Shown here: positions 39,072 through 48,383 of the stretch, one piece after another | Layout: every line of letters begins with the position of its first letter | How positions within the stretch are numbered: position 1 is the stretch's first letter | Origin: Oscillospiraceae bacterium | GTDB lineage: Bacteria > Bacillota > Clostridia > Oscillospirales > CAG-272 | DNA length: 64,000 bases | Direction: 5' to 3' | Assembly (NCBI GenBank): GCA_015064255.1 | Contig: SVSP01000012.1 | Location: forward strand, 1 to 64,000 | Program-made: the position numbers and the translations under genes | Notes under the pieces: generated by a model | The model's input: only the letters and a program-made list of their open reading frames with translations | The model's database searches: none | What the model was told of the DNA's origin: nothing

Positions 39072-40049
39072 ATGACAAAACAAGAATTTTTGACTGCCTT
39101 TGAAAATTCTCTGCGCAAAGAAAAGGTTACCGCAGATTTTGTAGAAGAGCAAGTAAAGCTTCTGTCCGAAAAGCTCAGTTCACTGCCCGACGAAGACTTT
39201 CAGAAAACCGCGGGAGATGAAAACGTTTCTATGCTTGTAAAATCTTCCGTTGAAGAATATCTTGCCCGTACAAGACAGACAAGCGTACCGACCTCAAAGC
39301 GTATTGAGGTTGACTCTTCGGACACGGTAATAATAGAAACAAGAAAGCTCGACCCTGTAAAGAAAGAGCCCAAAGCAGAAAAAAAAGCCAAGCCCGATGA
39401 CGAAAAATCAGAGCCCAAGGTTACGAAAGAGCCTAAGACTACAAAGGAACCCGCAAAAAAATCCGGTACTCCGAAGAAAAAGGAAGCTCCAAAAGCAGAA
39501 AAAGCCGAAAAGAAAAAAACAAAAGCAAACGATGACGTTGTAAGCATGGAAATAATGCCTGTTTCCAAGGGTGACCGTGCGCTTACAGAGAAAAAGACAT
39601 TTCTTTCCTCTCTTTCCGAAAAAGCAGAAGCAAGAACGCCTTCAATAATTTTCACAATTATTACGATCCTTGCACTTCCCCTTCTCGTGCTTCTTGCATT
39701 CGTATCTATCGGAACGCTCGTATCGCTTTATTTTGCTCTTGCCGCAGTAATACTTGCTATCGTTTTCCTTATCATTTTTATCGTATTCGGAGGAAGCCTT
39801 ACAGCACTTGTTGCTCTTCTTTACGGTGCAACGCAGATAATGCAGGAGCCGAGATACGTAGGTATCCACGAGATCGGACTTGCGTTCATAATACTCGGCG
39901 GTACTATTCTTTCTTCTGTACTGCTCTACAACGTAGCTGTACGATTCATTCCCTGGATTCTTTCAAGAGCGTCCCTCTTGTTCAAGCTCCTCTTCACAGG
40001 TGTAAAAGTTCTCGCAGAAAAAGTAAGGAAAGGATGTGAAAAGCTTTGA
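39072..40049 (+). CDS. DUF1700-like membrane protein with a long K/E/P-rich linker
   Basis: N-terminal helical domain, linker EPKAEKKAKPDDEKSEPKVTKEPKTTKEPAKKSGTPKKKEAPKAEKAEKKK, then 3-4 TM segments; coupled to a DUF4097-like gene. Confidence 0.55.
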   Translation: MTKQEFLTAFENSLRKEKVTADFVEEQVKLLSEKLSSLPDEDFQKTAGDENVSMLVKSSVEEYLARTRQTSVPTSKRIEVDSSDTVIIETRKLDPVKKEPKAEKKAKPDDEKSEPKVTKEPKTTKEPAKKSGTPKKKEAPKAEKAEKKKTKANDDVVSMEIMPVSKGDRALTEKKTFLSSLSEKAEARTPSIIFTIITILALPLLVLLAFVSIGTLVSLYFALAAVILAIVFLIIFIVFGGSLTALVALLYGATQIMQEPRYVGIHEIGLAFIILGGTILSSVLLYNVAVRFIPWILSRASLLFKLLFTGVKVLAEKVRKGCEKL

Positions 40050-41071
40050 AACCCGCATCTATTATAAGTATTTGTATTTCTCTCGTTCTTATTATCGGAG
40101 GATATTTTCTCTGCGCACACGCAAGGTCTACTGCTCCGAACGATGCCGCAATCGACGGTAACACCTCGCTCAGCGAAGACGGTAACGTAGTTACAGAGCT
40201 CACTCTCACAGGTCAGACCTTCTCAAAGGTTGACATAGATATTTCAAACTGCAAGGTCGAGATACACGGCGGCGCCGAAGCATCCTCCGTTACCCTTGTA
40301 AACTTCTATGAAAACACTTACATCGCTGCTGCCGGCGAAAAAGTACTGACAGTATCAAATCAGATCACACTTCTTGATTATATCAATCTCGACGGTACTG
40401 GCGTAACCTTCAGCGGTGTTTGGAAAACACTTCGTTCTTTCTTCACCTACGACACATCCGATGCACAGCAGGAAATACACATTTATCTCGGAAATGACGC
40501 CGAAATCTCACAGATAAGCGTTGCGGTTGACTCCGGAACGACCCTCAGACTCGTAGATATCGACAGGGACTGCGATATTTCTGTGAAAGTTACCGACAGT
40601 AATGCGGAAATAAGCAACGTAAACGTTGCATCTATGTCCGTATCAGGCTCGGGCTCTGAGATCACTATCGGAAACGCATCGGCTACAAATTTCGAATATA
40701 CCGCTAAAAACACCAAGTTTATTGCAAACAACTTCATTTCAGAAAACCTCGTGCTTGAATCGGAAGCATCTGATATTTCTCTTCTTAATACCGATTTCAG
40801 AAATATTACGGCAACGCTCGGAACAAGTAATCTTATTATGTCCACAAAGTATGACAGAACCTCTTATTTCCGCAAGATACAGATCAACGAGGGTGCTATA
40901 ACCGAAAACGAAACGGAAATAGGTCAAAAGGATGAATCCGCGGAAGAACTCCTCGGAACACTGCCCGGCAATATGACAATTGAGGTCGAATCCGGAAGCA
41001 TCAATATCACATTCGGTGTTGAAATCCTTCCTCCCGTTGTCACAGAGGACACGCAGACTCCCGCAGCTTAA
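40046..41071 (+). CDS. DUF4097-like beta-strand-repeat protein with N-terminal TM anchor
   Basis: TM SIISICISLVLIIGGYFL followed by repetitive beta-type sequence; ATGA overlap with the upstream gene. Confidence 0.6.
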   Translation: MKPASIISICISLVLIIGGYFLCAHARSTAPNDAAIDGNTSLSEDGNVVTELTLTGQTFSKVDIDISNCKVEIHGGAEASSVTLVNFYENTYIAAAGEKVLTVSNQITLLDYINLDGTGVTFSGVWKTLRSFFTYDTSDAQQEIHIYLGNDAEISQISVAVDSGTTLRLVDIDRDCDISVKVTDSNAEISNVNVASMSVSGSGSEITIGNASATNFEYTAKNTKFIANNFISENLVLESEASDISLLNTDFRNITATLGTSNLIMSTKYDRTSYFRKIQINEGAITENETEIGQKDESAEELLGTLPGNMTIEVESGSINITFGVEILPPVVTEDTQTPAA

Positions 41072-41247
41072 AAATTCCAAACTATACAAAAGCACTTACG
41101 CGCATCACGTAAGTGCTTTACTTTTTAAACATTTTTTGCTATATTTTTTCGAGAATAAAAACAAATTTACAGCACAAAATAATTTTGCGCTCAATAACTG
41201 AAAAACAAAAAGTTAAAAGAGCCATACCAAAAGAAAGGTCTGAAAAA

Positions 41248-41466
41248 ATGATTATAGACAGAATAGCTCTTCTCCTCTCGATCGTGGGCGGACTTAACTG
41301 GGGCAGCATAGGTTTTTTCGGCTATGATTTTGTAGCTTGGATTTTTGGCGGACAGAACACAGTAGGAAGCAGAATCATATATTCGCTCGTAGGTGTAGCA
41401 GCAATCTGGTGCATTTCTCTTCTCTTCAGAGAAAGATCACCTATTCTTGACACAGCAGAAGAATAA
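41248..41466 (+). CDS. DUF378 family membrane protein
   Basis: MIIDRIALLLSIVGGLNWGSIGFFGYDFVAWIFGG...RIIYSLVGVAAIWCI; start reset to ATG 41248. Confidence 0.85.
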   Translation: MIIDRIALLLSIVGGLNWGSIGFFGYDFVAWIFGGQNTVGSRIIYSLVGVAAIWCISLLFRERSPILDTAEE

Positions 41467-41496
41467 CACAAAAATGCAGGCTTATTCGGCCGAAAG

Positions 41497-41533
41497 AAAA
41501 ATCGGGAAGTTCAAATACTTCCCGATTTTTTTA
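41497..41533. terminator. Bidirectional terminator
   Basis: AAAAATCGGGAAGT-TCAAAT-ACTTCCCGATTTTTTT. Confidence 0.8.
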
Positions 41534-41534
41534 T

Positions 41535-42287
41535 TCAGTTTTCTGTATTTTTAATAAAATCAAGAACAAGTTTTCCCAAAACAGAGATCCCGTTTTCATC
41601 TCTTTCACCGTCATACTGGCAGTGCTTCTTGCCTTCCATAAATTTATAGCTTACTTTATCACCCTGTCCGAAATGTTTGAGAGTTGACATTGTAAGAATA
41701 GTCTGTTCATATCTGTTTGTCATATCGAACTCCGAAACGACAAAGAGCATCGGCGAATATTCCTTTTCGCAAATATGATAAAGCGGAGCGCTGTCATCTA
41801 CTATAACGCGTCTTGAATCTGTTTTACGCTCTCTCAAAACATTGTAGTGCGCGGTAGGCTGTCCCGCATTATGAACATATCCCGCAATATCCGTGGGTTT
41901 TATTCCGTGTGCACCGAGATACTTATCGTCAAAGCAAAGCATCATACTGATATATCCGCCTGCCGAGCTTCCGCCGAGATATATTTTATTGCATTTTCCG
42001 TATTTTGATATATTATTCTTTACATACTTGACAACATCTGCGGCATCGATCAAAAAGTCGGGATATTTTGCATTCGGGTACATACGGTAGTTTGCCGAAA
42101 CTGTCGCCACGGAATTTTCCGCAAGATAAGGTACAAAAATATTTGCGGCATTCTTATCTCCCGCTTCAAGTCCGCCGCCGTGAAAAAATATAAACACGGA
42201 AAACTCTTCACTTTCGGGAATATGTATATCAAGACTCAGCTTCTGCGAGTCAACTTCTTTGTAAACTATATCTTTATAAGATTTCAT
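41535..42287 (-). CDS. Alpha/beta hydrolase (esterase, HSL/BD-FAE-like)
   Basis: FFHGGGLEAGD; IYLGGSSAGGYISMMLCFD (GxSxG). Confidence 0.8.
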   Translation of the reverse strand: MKSYKDIVYKEVDSQKLSLDIHIPESEEFSVFIFFHGGGLEAGDKNAANIFVPYLAENSVATVSANYRMYPNAKYPDFLIDAADVVKYVKNNISKYGKCNKIYLGGSSAGGYISMMLCFDDKYLGAHGIKPTDIAGYVHNAGQPTAHYNVLRERKTDSRRVIVDDSAPLYHICEKEYSPMLFVVSEFDMTNRYEQTILTMSTLKHFGQGDKVSYKFMEGKKHCQYDGERDENGISVLGKLVLDFIKNTEN

Positions 42288-42402
42288 TTGTATATTCTCC
42301 TTATTCTTACTTAGTTATATATTAGCATACTTTTTTATAAAATGCAATATTTATGCTCATAATAATGTAATAAAATAGCTTAATAAATTTCGCAAAAAAC
42401 CG

Positions 42403-42431
42403 TTGACAGAAAGCACAAAATAGTGTACAAT
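42403..42431 (+). promoter_or_regulatory. Sigma-A promoter for the DUF1292 gene
   Basis: TTGACA - 17 nt - TACAAT. Confidence 0.75.
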
Positions 42432-42465
42432 AGAGGTACAAAATAAAGAAAGGAACGTGATTCCA

Positions 42466-42786
42466 ATGAACGATGAAATAAAGAATGCAAACGAACTCCC
42501 CGAAGAAGAATTCGGAATACTCACACTTACCGACGAAGAGGACGGAACAGAATCCAAATTCGAGCTTATCGAAACATATCAGGCTGATGACGGCTCTATC
42601 TACTATGCTCTCGCTCCCGTAAACGAAGACGGCTCCGAGGCTGAAGAATACGTTATCCTCAAGGTTGAAGAAGAGGACGACGGCGGAGTTTCTCTCGTTA
42701 CCATCGAGGATGATGACGAGTACGATCGCATCGCCGACATTTTCGACGATATGCTTTTCTCCGAAATTGATTACGACGCAGAATAA
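42466..42786 (+). CDS. DUF1292 domain-containing protein
   Basis: ILTLTDEEDGTESKFELIETYQADDGSIYYALAPV...EEYVILKVEEEDDG; acidic YrzB-like. Confidence 0.85.
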   Translation: MNDEIKNANELPEEEFGILTLTDEEDGTESKFELIETYQADDGSIYYALAPVNEDGSEAEEYVILKVEEEDDGGVSLVTIEDDDEYDRIADIFDDMLFSEIDYDAE

Positions 42787-42867
42787 TTTTGCGCTATCTT
42801 CCAAAATCGGAATAAATTTCCGCTTTTAAAACTCGATTTTCTGAGTACAATAATATCGGAAAGAAAA

Positions 42868-42914
42868 ACGGAAGATGCCGGGCTGATAAAGGTATTTTCC
42901 GGCATCCTTCCGAA
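42868..42914 (-). terminator. Minus-strand hairpin terminator
   Basis: CGGAAGGATGCCGG...CCGGCATCTTCCG followed by TTTTTCTTT on the - strand. Confidence 0.5.
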
Positions 42915-42924
42915 TATTCTGTTA

Positions 42925-43150
42925 TCGGGTTTCCTGCTTTATGCGTGGAAATGTCAGGTAAATAAACCTACAAAATGATATTGGAGTCCGGAATAACTTC
43001 CGAGCCGGAGTGCAGACCTCCTTATTCAGACCCTGCTTACGTCACGGTCTGTCTAAGACGTTGGGAGCACCATAAAGCACCGGAGAGGACACCACCCTGG
43101 CGATAGACAGGGTTATATTTCTTGACCCACGGTACGGCGGGGCCCACATT
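42925..43150 (+). ncRNA. ssrS: Probable 6S RNA
   Basis: Hand fold: closing stem GGG/CCC, CCUGC/GCGGG, CGUGG/CCACG, GUCAGG/CUUGAC, AAAUA/UAUUU; open centre with 3' hairpin CCCUG-GCGAUAGA-CAGGG; apical arm GG.GUCC/GGAC.CC, CCGG.GUGC/GCACCGG, CUCC/GGAG, CAGACC/GGUCUG; G-U pairs favour + strand. Confidence 0.7.
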
Positions 43151-43154
43151 TAAC

Positions 43155-43196
43155 AGAAAAAACTCACTACTTTCAAAAGGTAGTGAGTTTTTTGTT
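43155..43196. terminator. Bidirectional terminator between the ncRNA and spoIID-like gene
   Basis: AAAAAACTCACTAC...GTAGTGAGTTTTTTG. Confidence 0.8.
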
Positions 43197-43237
43197 TTGC
43201 TAAAATCCTTTTCAAAAATCAATGAAACAGATTGATT

Positions 43238-45025
43238 TCATATTTCATCTGAACCCTCAAGCTTTTCCACGGTGACGCCGCTGTAATACAGCTTTATCAC
43301 GTCTATATAGGCGTCTTCATACGAGTAACCGTTATTTACGATATCGTTTACTCCGTTAAGGCTCATTCCAAGACCGCTTCCACTTCCGCGTCCAACGAAA
43401 ACAAAGTTTCCGTGTGCGCCGTCAAGCTTTACTGTCTGTTCCGACGAAGCAGTTTCTTTGTTTTCGGCGTTATATTTAAGCTGCGTTTCTTTTACTTCGC
43501 TTCCTGCTTTTCCCACCTCGAAGCTTGAGCTTTTCACAACGCCTGCAAGAAGATTTCGTATTATCTCGCTGCCGCGAAGTGTGAGTTTGTTTTCAAATAT
43601 GTCGATAAATTCTATTTCTGTTGTGTAAATACCGTTTTCCGAGCGTTTTGTTATATTTATCTCCGAAATATTACCCTCAAGCTTACAGTCTGCCACTCTC
43701 TGTGAAAGTATTTCGTAAAGCTCGCTCGGCGTAACCTCGGTCTGCCATCTGCCCGAGTAACGTTTTTCGTAGTTTTCCCACGCCGTAAGTCTTCCTTCAA
43801 GATATTTACCGTCGGAAGAAAGGAGATCACCATACGCTTCCGAAAGAGATACCGTCGCGCCCGGATAGTTTACTCCGAACACTGCATTTATAAGCTCTCC
43901 GTCACTTTTTATTACCGTATTCTGCGTAGAATTTACGGCAACTGCGGCATTTTCGTTTACGCTTCCGCATCCGTGATATTCTCCGCAGTGAGCATCCGTA
44001 CAGAAATCAAATCCTTCTTCGCTATGCACCGATTTATCACCGAGTGCCGCGTATGCATTCGTACGTATAACGGTAGCAACAGCCTTAAGTGCTTCCACAT
44101 TCCAAGACGTATCAACCTCTGATGAAAGCCGTGATGCCACGTATTCTTCCATACAAAGCGTATTTATTATCTCAAATCCGTCTTCGGATGTTCTTTCAAA
44201 CAGCAAACGTCCGTAATAATCCTTACCGTTGCTTGCAGAAAACTTAGCATTACCTACAGGTGTTACCATAAGAGATTCTATACCCGAAAAATGGAATATC
44301 ACGTTATTTGTCTGATAATCTATGACCGAATAGGCGCTTTTATCCGGTTCTGTTACAGTATAATCACACACGTAGGACTTTCCAAACGATTCTACAAAAG
44401 CTTCTGCATCTTCTTTACTTTCAAAAGCACCGAGTGAAATATAATATTTTCCGTCGATATATGCGGGAAATGCGTGACTTCCGAGTTTTTCAACGGTAGC
44501 AGCTATTCTTTTTATATAACCCTGAATATTTTCCTTATCAAAAGCGATCGTAGTAGTTGCCATCGGTCTGAAAAGAATTATGTTATCATTATCGGACGAT
44601 CCGCCAACCTTTGTTGAATATGAAGAAACCATTACGCGGTATCCGCCGACGTGAACGTCGGTATTTTCTCCCGCGCTTATGTAGGTTCCGCCTTCTTTAA
44701 GAAGATTTGCTCCGCTTACAACAGAAACAGATTTTATTTCGCTTGCTTCATTAAAAGTAAGGATGCCGTCACCTGAAGGGATCTCAAGTCGAAATCCCTT
44801 CTCGGTGCTTGCAGTAAAGCTTTCTGCCAAAGAGTCCGCATAGAATAGACCGACATCTACTTCTTCGCCGAGTCTTAAATCGGTAGCTGAATTTTCGTAC
44901 GCACTTATCGCTACGACAAGTACCGAAAAGACCATAAGAAAGCAAAGTATTCCCGCTACTATGCGTATAGCCAGCTCGCGGGCACGCGGTAATTTCTTAT
45001 TCGGCTGTCTGTTTTGTTTAGACAT
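43238..45025 (-). CDS. SpoIID/LytB domain protein with SPOR-like segment
   Basis: MEEYVASRLSSEVDTSWNVEALKAVATVIRTNAYAAL; GRGSGSGLGMSLNGVNDIVNNGYSYEDAYIDVIKLYYSGV; SLGAFESKEDAEAFVESFG. Confidence 0.85.
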   Translation of the reverse strand: MSKQNRQPNKKLPRARELAIRIVAGILCFLMVFSVLVVAISAYENSATDLRLGEEVDVGLFYADSLAESFTASTEKGFRLEIPSGDGILTFNEASEIKSVSVVSGANLLKEGGTYISAGENTDVHVGGYRVMVSSYSTKVGGSSDNDNIILFRPMATTTIAFDKENIQGYIKRIAATVEKLGSHAFPAYIDGKYYISLGAFESKEDAEAFVESFGKSYVCDYTVTEPDKSAYSVIDYQTNNVIFHFSGIESLMVTPVGNAKFSASNGKDYYGRLLFERTSEDGFEIINTLCMEEYVASRLSSEVDTSWNVEALKAVATVIRTNAYAALGDKSVHSEEGFDFCTDAHCGEYHGCGSVNENAAVAVNSTQNTVIKSDGELINAVFGVNYPGATVSLSEAYGDLLSSDGKYLEGRLTAWENYEKRYSGRWQTEVTPSELYEILSQRVADCKLEGNISEINITKRSENGIYTTEIEFIDIFENKLTLRGSEIIRNLLAGVVKSSSFEVGKAGSEVKETQLKYNAENKETASSEQTVKLDGAHGNFVFVGRGSGSGLGMSLNGVNDIVNNGYSYEDAYIDVIKLYYSGVTVEKLEGSDEI

Positions 45026-45057
45026 CTGTAAACCTCCTTACGTTATTTTAAAATCTG

Positions 45058-47295
45058 TTAAATGAGCTGAATTTGCTGTTTTTCCGCATCGTATTCATCG
45101 ATAGCGATTCCCGTTGCAGGTATTTTTATCTTCTTGAGAGATTTCGAGCTTGTGAATTTATCTGAAAAATCTACAAGCACATCTATAAGCTTTTGTCCGC
45201 CCTTGAGTGTAAATATCATCACTCCCTGCGAAGATCTTGAAGACTTCACGGGAACGAGATTGCTGCTTATTACGATTCCGCGTTTAGCGTTTGATATAAA
45301 GAGAAGCTCTGTAGGTGTTTCCTCGTAAATTATCTTCACTATCGGAGAAACATCCGAAAATGCTCCGACAAGCTTCTTTCTGTTTGTCTTCGTTTCGTAT
45401 GCGAGTACCGGAATTTTTACGCCCTTTCCGTTTTCAAAGAAGAACATAAAGTTACCTTTAGTGTAGTCATTACCCTTTATACACTTCATAAATACGACTT
45501 TTTCGTCTTTATCCATTGAAAGCTTACTCGGGATATAATCACCAAGCTGTGATGCTTTAGAGTAATCAAATGCCGAAGCATTGGATTTATAGCACTGTGC
45601 TTTATCTGTGAAGAATATTATATCGTCGCTATTTGTCGCATCCTCGGATATTCTTACAGAGTCGCCATCTTTAAGCGTTTGCTCATCGTTTCCTCTGAGC
45701 GACTGCATAGTTATCTTTTTAAAATATCCGTCCTTGGTAAGCACGATTCTTACGGGTGTTGTATCAACTACCTCTTCTTCAACGTCAAACGAAATATCTT
45801 CCGCATATATAAGATCCGTACGTCTTTCCTTACCGTATTTAGCCTTTATTTCTTTAAGCTGCTTTGCGATATAGTTTTTCAGCTTTGCCTCGCTTGTGAT
45901 AAGTGATTTAAGCTCTCCTATCTCCTCGGTAAGCCGCTTTATTTCATCAAGACGTGAAATGATATATTCGCGGTTAAGATGACGAAGCTTTATTTCCGCG
46001 ATAAATTCCGCCTGAACCTCGTCAATTCTGAAGCCTGCCATAAGGTTCGGGATAACGTCCTTATCGTTTTTAGTATCACGAATTATCTTTATTGCCTTAT
46101 CAATATCGAGAAGTATCTCGCGCAAACCTTCGAGCAGGTGAAGTCTTTCTTCTTTCTTTCCGAGGTCGAAGCTGAGTTCTCTTCTCACGCAGTCCATACG
46201 GAAGCGTATCCATTCCTTAAGTATCTCTATTACACCTATCTGACGGGGTGCGCTGTCGATAAGCACGTTGAAGTTACACGAAAATTCATCTTCAAGAGGA
46301 GTCTGTCTATACAGCTTATTCATAAGCTTATCGGGGTCTGTTCCGCGCTTAAGGTCAAGAGTAAGCTTAAAGCCTTTCAGGTCTATTTCATCTCTGAAGT
46401 CGGAAATCTCTTTAAGGCTTCCGTTTTTGACCATTTCGGTAAGACGCTTCATTATCGCCTCGAGCGAAGTTGAATACGGTATCTCTATAATATCTATACA
46501 GTTAGCCGATTTATCATATACGTATTTTGCACGCATAGTGAAGCTTCCGCGCCCTGTTGCATATATATCGGCAAGCTGTTTTCTGTCGTATATTATAGAC
46601 GCACCGCCCTGAAAATCGGGAGCTTTTATTATATCGAGCATCTGATCAACGTCGGTATTGGGGTTTCTGAGCACCTGTATTGCTCCGTCGCAGACTTCAC
46701 CGAGGTTAAACGAGCAAATTCTGCTCGCCATACCTACCGCGATACCCATATTTGCTGAAACGAGAATATTCGGGAATGTCGTGGGAAGAAGCACCGGCTC
46801 CACCATAGTATTATCGTAATTGGGAACCATTTCAACCGCTGTTTTATCTATTCCTCTGAATATTTCCGCGCAGAAAGGATCAAGCTTTACCTCTGTATAT
46901 CTCGGTGCCGCATACGCCATATCGCTGCTGTAATGCTTACCAAAGCTCCCCTTGGAATCAACAAACGGGTGAAGTAGCGCTTCGTGTCCTCTTGTAAGTC
47001 TTACGAGAGTATCGTATATCGAAGCATCACCGTGAGGGTGTATCTTCATCGTCTGTCCGACCACGTTTGCACTCTTTGTTCGCGGTCCTGTCAAAAGGCC
47101 CTGCTTATACATCGTGTAAAGCACTTTTCTGTGTGCAGGCTTAAATCCGTCTATTTCGGGGATTGCGCGCGATATAATGACACTCATTACATACGGCATA
47201 TAGTTTTTCTCAACGGTTTCTGTTATAGGCTGATCTACTATCGGAGCGACTACATCGTCCGCTTTATGCTCTTTTTGTATCTTTTTCTTCGCCAC
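45058..47295 (-). CDS. Type IIA topoisomerase subunit A (ParC/GyrA-like)
   Basis: YMPYVMSVIISRAIPEIDGFKPAHRKVLYTMY; HPHGDASIYDTLVRLTR; YAAPRYTEVKLD catalytic Tyr. Confidence 0.92.
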   Translation of the reverse strand: MAKKKIQKEHKADDVVAPIVDQPITETVEKNYMPYVMSVIISRAIPEIDGFKPAHRKVLYTMYKQGLLTGPRTKSANVVGQTMKIHPHGDASIYDTLVRLTRGHEALLHPFVDSKGSFGKHYSSDMAYAAPRYTEVKLDPFCAEIFRGIDKTAVEMVPNYDNTMVEPVLLPTTFPNILVSANMGIAVGMASRICSFNLGEVCDGAIQVLRNPNTDVDQMLDIIKAPDFQGGASIIYDRKQLADIYATGRGSFTMRAKYVYDKSANCIDIIEIPYSTSLEAIMKRLTEMVKNGSLKEISDFRDEIDLKGFKLTLDLKRGTDPDKLMNKLYRQTPLEDEFSCNFNVLIDSAPRQIGVIEILKEWIRFRMDCVRRELSFDLGKKEERLHLLEGLREILLDIDKAIKIIRDTKNDKDVIPNLMAGFRIDEVQAEFIAEIKLRHLNREYIISRLDEIKRLTEEIGELKSLITSEAKLKNYIAKQLKEIKAKYGKERRTDLIYAEDISFDVEEEVVDTTPVRIVLTKDGYFKKITMQSLRGNDEQTLKDGDSVRISEDATNSDDIIFFTDKAQCYKSNASAFDYSKASQLGDYIPSKLSMDKDEKVVFMKCIKGNDYTKGNFMFFFENGKGVKIPVLAYETKTNRKKLVGAFSDVSPIVKIIYEETPTELLFISNAKRGIVISSNLVPVKSSRSSQGVMIFTLKGGQKLIDVLVDFSDKFTSSKSLKKIKIPATGIAIDEYDAEKQQIQLI

Positions 47296-47336
47296 GTTCG
47301 CGATTTCCTTTCGTATTTATGTATGTAACTTATATT

Positions 47337-48380
47337 TTATACTTCTATTACCGTATAGCCCGACGCCTTGAGCATTCGGTTAAATATTGCAAGTCCTATC
47401 CCTTTTTTTTCGGGAAGCGGTGCATATATCTGCTTTATTTCTTCCTTATCGTCAAAAGATCTCAGCAGTGCAAAAAGTCTGTGTGCCTGTCCGTCGGGAT
47501 CGTTTTTACTGCCTATTATGTAAGCATTCGGCAAGTTCTTTATTTTCTCGTCTTCATCAAAACAGACAAGTGCCACCGATCTGTCCTCCGCAAAGCGCGA
47601 AAGAAAAGCAATTCTTTTTTCGTCGCTTCCGCAAACGAGCGAAACGGGTGCGCCCGGTGCGTAGTGACGGTATTTCATTCCAGGTGCGGCAGGCTTTTCG
47701 CCCTCCGAAAGCTTTTCTGTAACAGCCTTATCAAGCTCGACCTCAAAGCCTTCTTTTTCAAGCATTTCGAGCGTTATCCGACCGGGACGAAGCATTTTCA
47801 GCTTATTTTTACCGCATACAGACACTATAGTCGATTCAAGACCGATATCACAGTCACCGCCGTCAATTATCATATCTATTCTTCCGAGCATATCCGAAAT
47901 AACGTGGTCGGCAGACGTCGTTGACGGTCTTCCCGAAAGATTTGCCGAAGGTGCGGCTATCGGCACACCCGCGAGAGATATAAGCTCTCTTGCGGCAATA
48001 TGGCTCGGAATTCTCACGGCAACCGTATCAAGTCCGCCCGTGACCGTGCTCGGAATGATATCTTTTTTCTTCATTACGACGGTAAGCGGTCCGGGCATAA
48101 ACGCTTTTGCGAGTCGCAAAAATTCGGGCGTTACGTGGCAGTACTTTTCCGCGTCGGACGGTTCTGCAAGATGAATTATAAGCGGATTATCCGACGGTCT
48201 GCCTTTTGCTCTGTAAACCTTTTCAGCCGCGTCCGAAAGAAGCGCATTTGCCCCGAGTCCGTAAACCGTTTCTGTCGGAAATGCGACAAGTGCGCCCTTT
48301 TTTATAAGCTCTGCGCCTTCCTTCATACCGTTATTATCCGGATAAGTTATTACCTTGGTGTTTATATGTTTTTCTGACAT
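47337..48380 (-). CDS. tsaC: L-threonylcarbamoyladenylate synthase (Sua5/YwlC type)
   Basis: GALVAFPTETVYGLGANALL; KGRPSDNPLIIHL; APSANLSGRPSTTSADHV. Confidence 0.94.
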   Translation of the reverse strand: MSEKHINTKVITYPDNNGMKEGAELIKKGALVAFPTETVYGLGANALLSDAAEKVYRAKGRPSDNPLIIHLAEPSDAEKYCHVTPEFLRLAKAFMPGPLTVVMKKKDIIPSTVTGGLDTVAVRIPSHIAARELISLAGVPIAAPSANLSGRPSTTSADHVISDMLGRIDMIIDGGDCDIGLESTIVSVCGKNKLKMLRPGRITLEMLEKEGFEVELDKAVTEKLSEGEKPAAPGMKYRHYAPGAPVSLVCGSDEKRIAFLSRFAEDRSVALVCFDEDEKIKNLPNAYIIGSKNDPDGQAHRLFALLRSFDDKEEIKQIYAPLPEKKGIGLAIFNRMLKASGYTVIEV

Positions 48381-48383
48381 TTT

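Noticed and set aside
42322-42804. 160-aa - strand ORF covering the DUF1292 gene
   Set aside because: The + strand DUF1292 gene has a perfect promoter, RBS and family match.
42860-43200. tmRNA, RNase P RNA or SRP RNA in the intergenic gap
   Set aside because: No tmRNA ends, no RNase P GAGGAAAGUCC-type P4 core and no SRP GUCAGGUCCGGAAGGAAGCAGC motif; 6S-like fold fits better.
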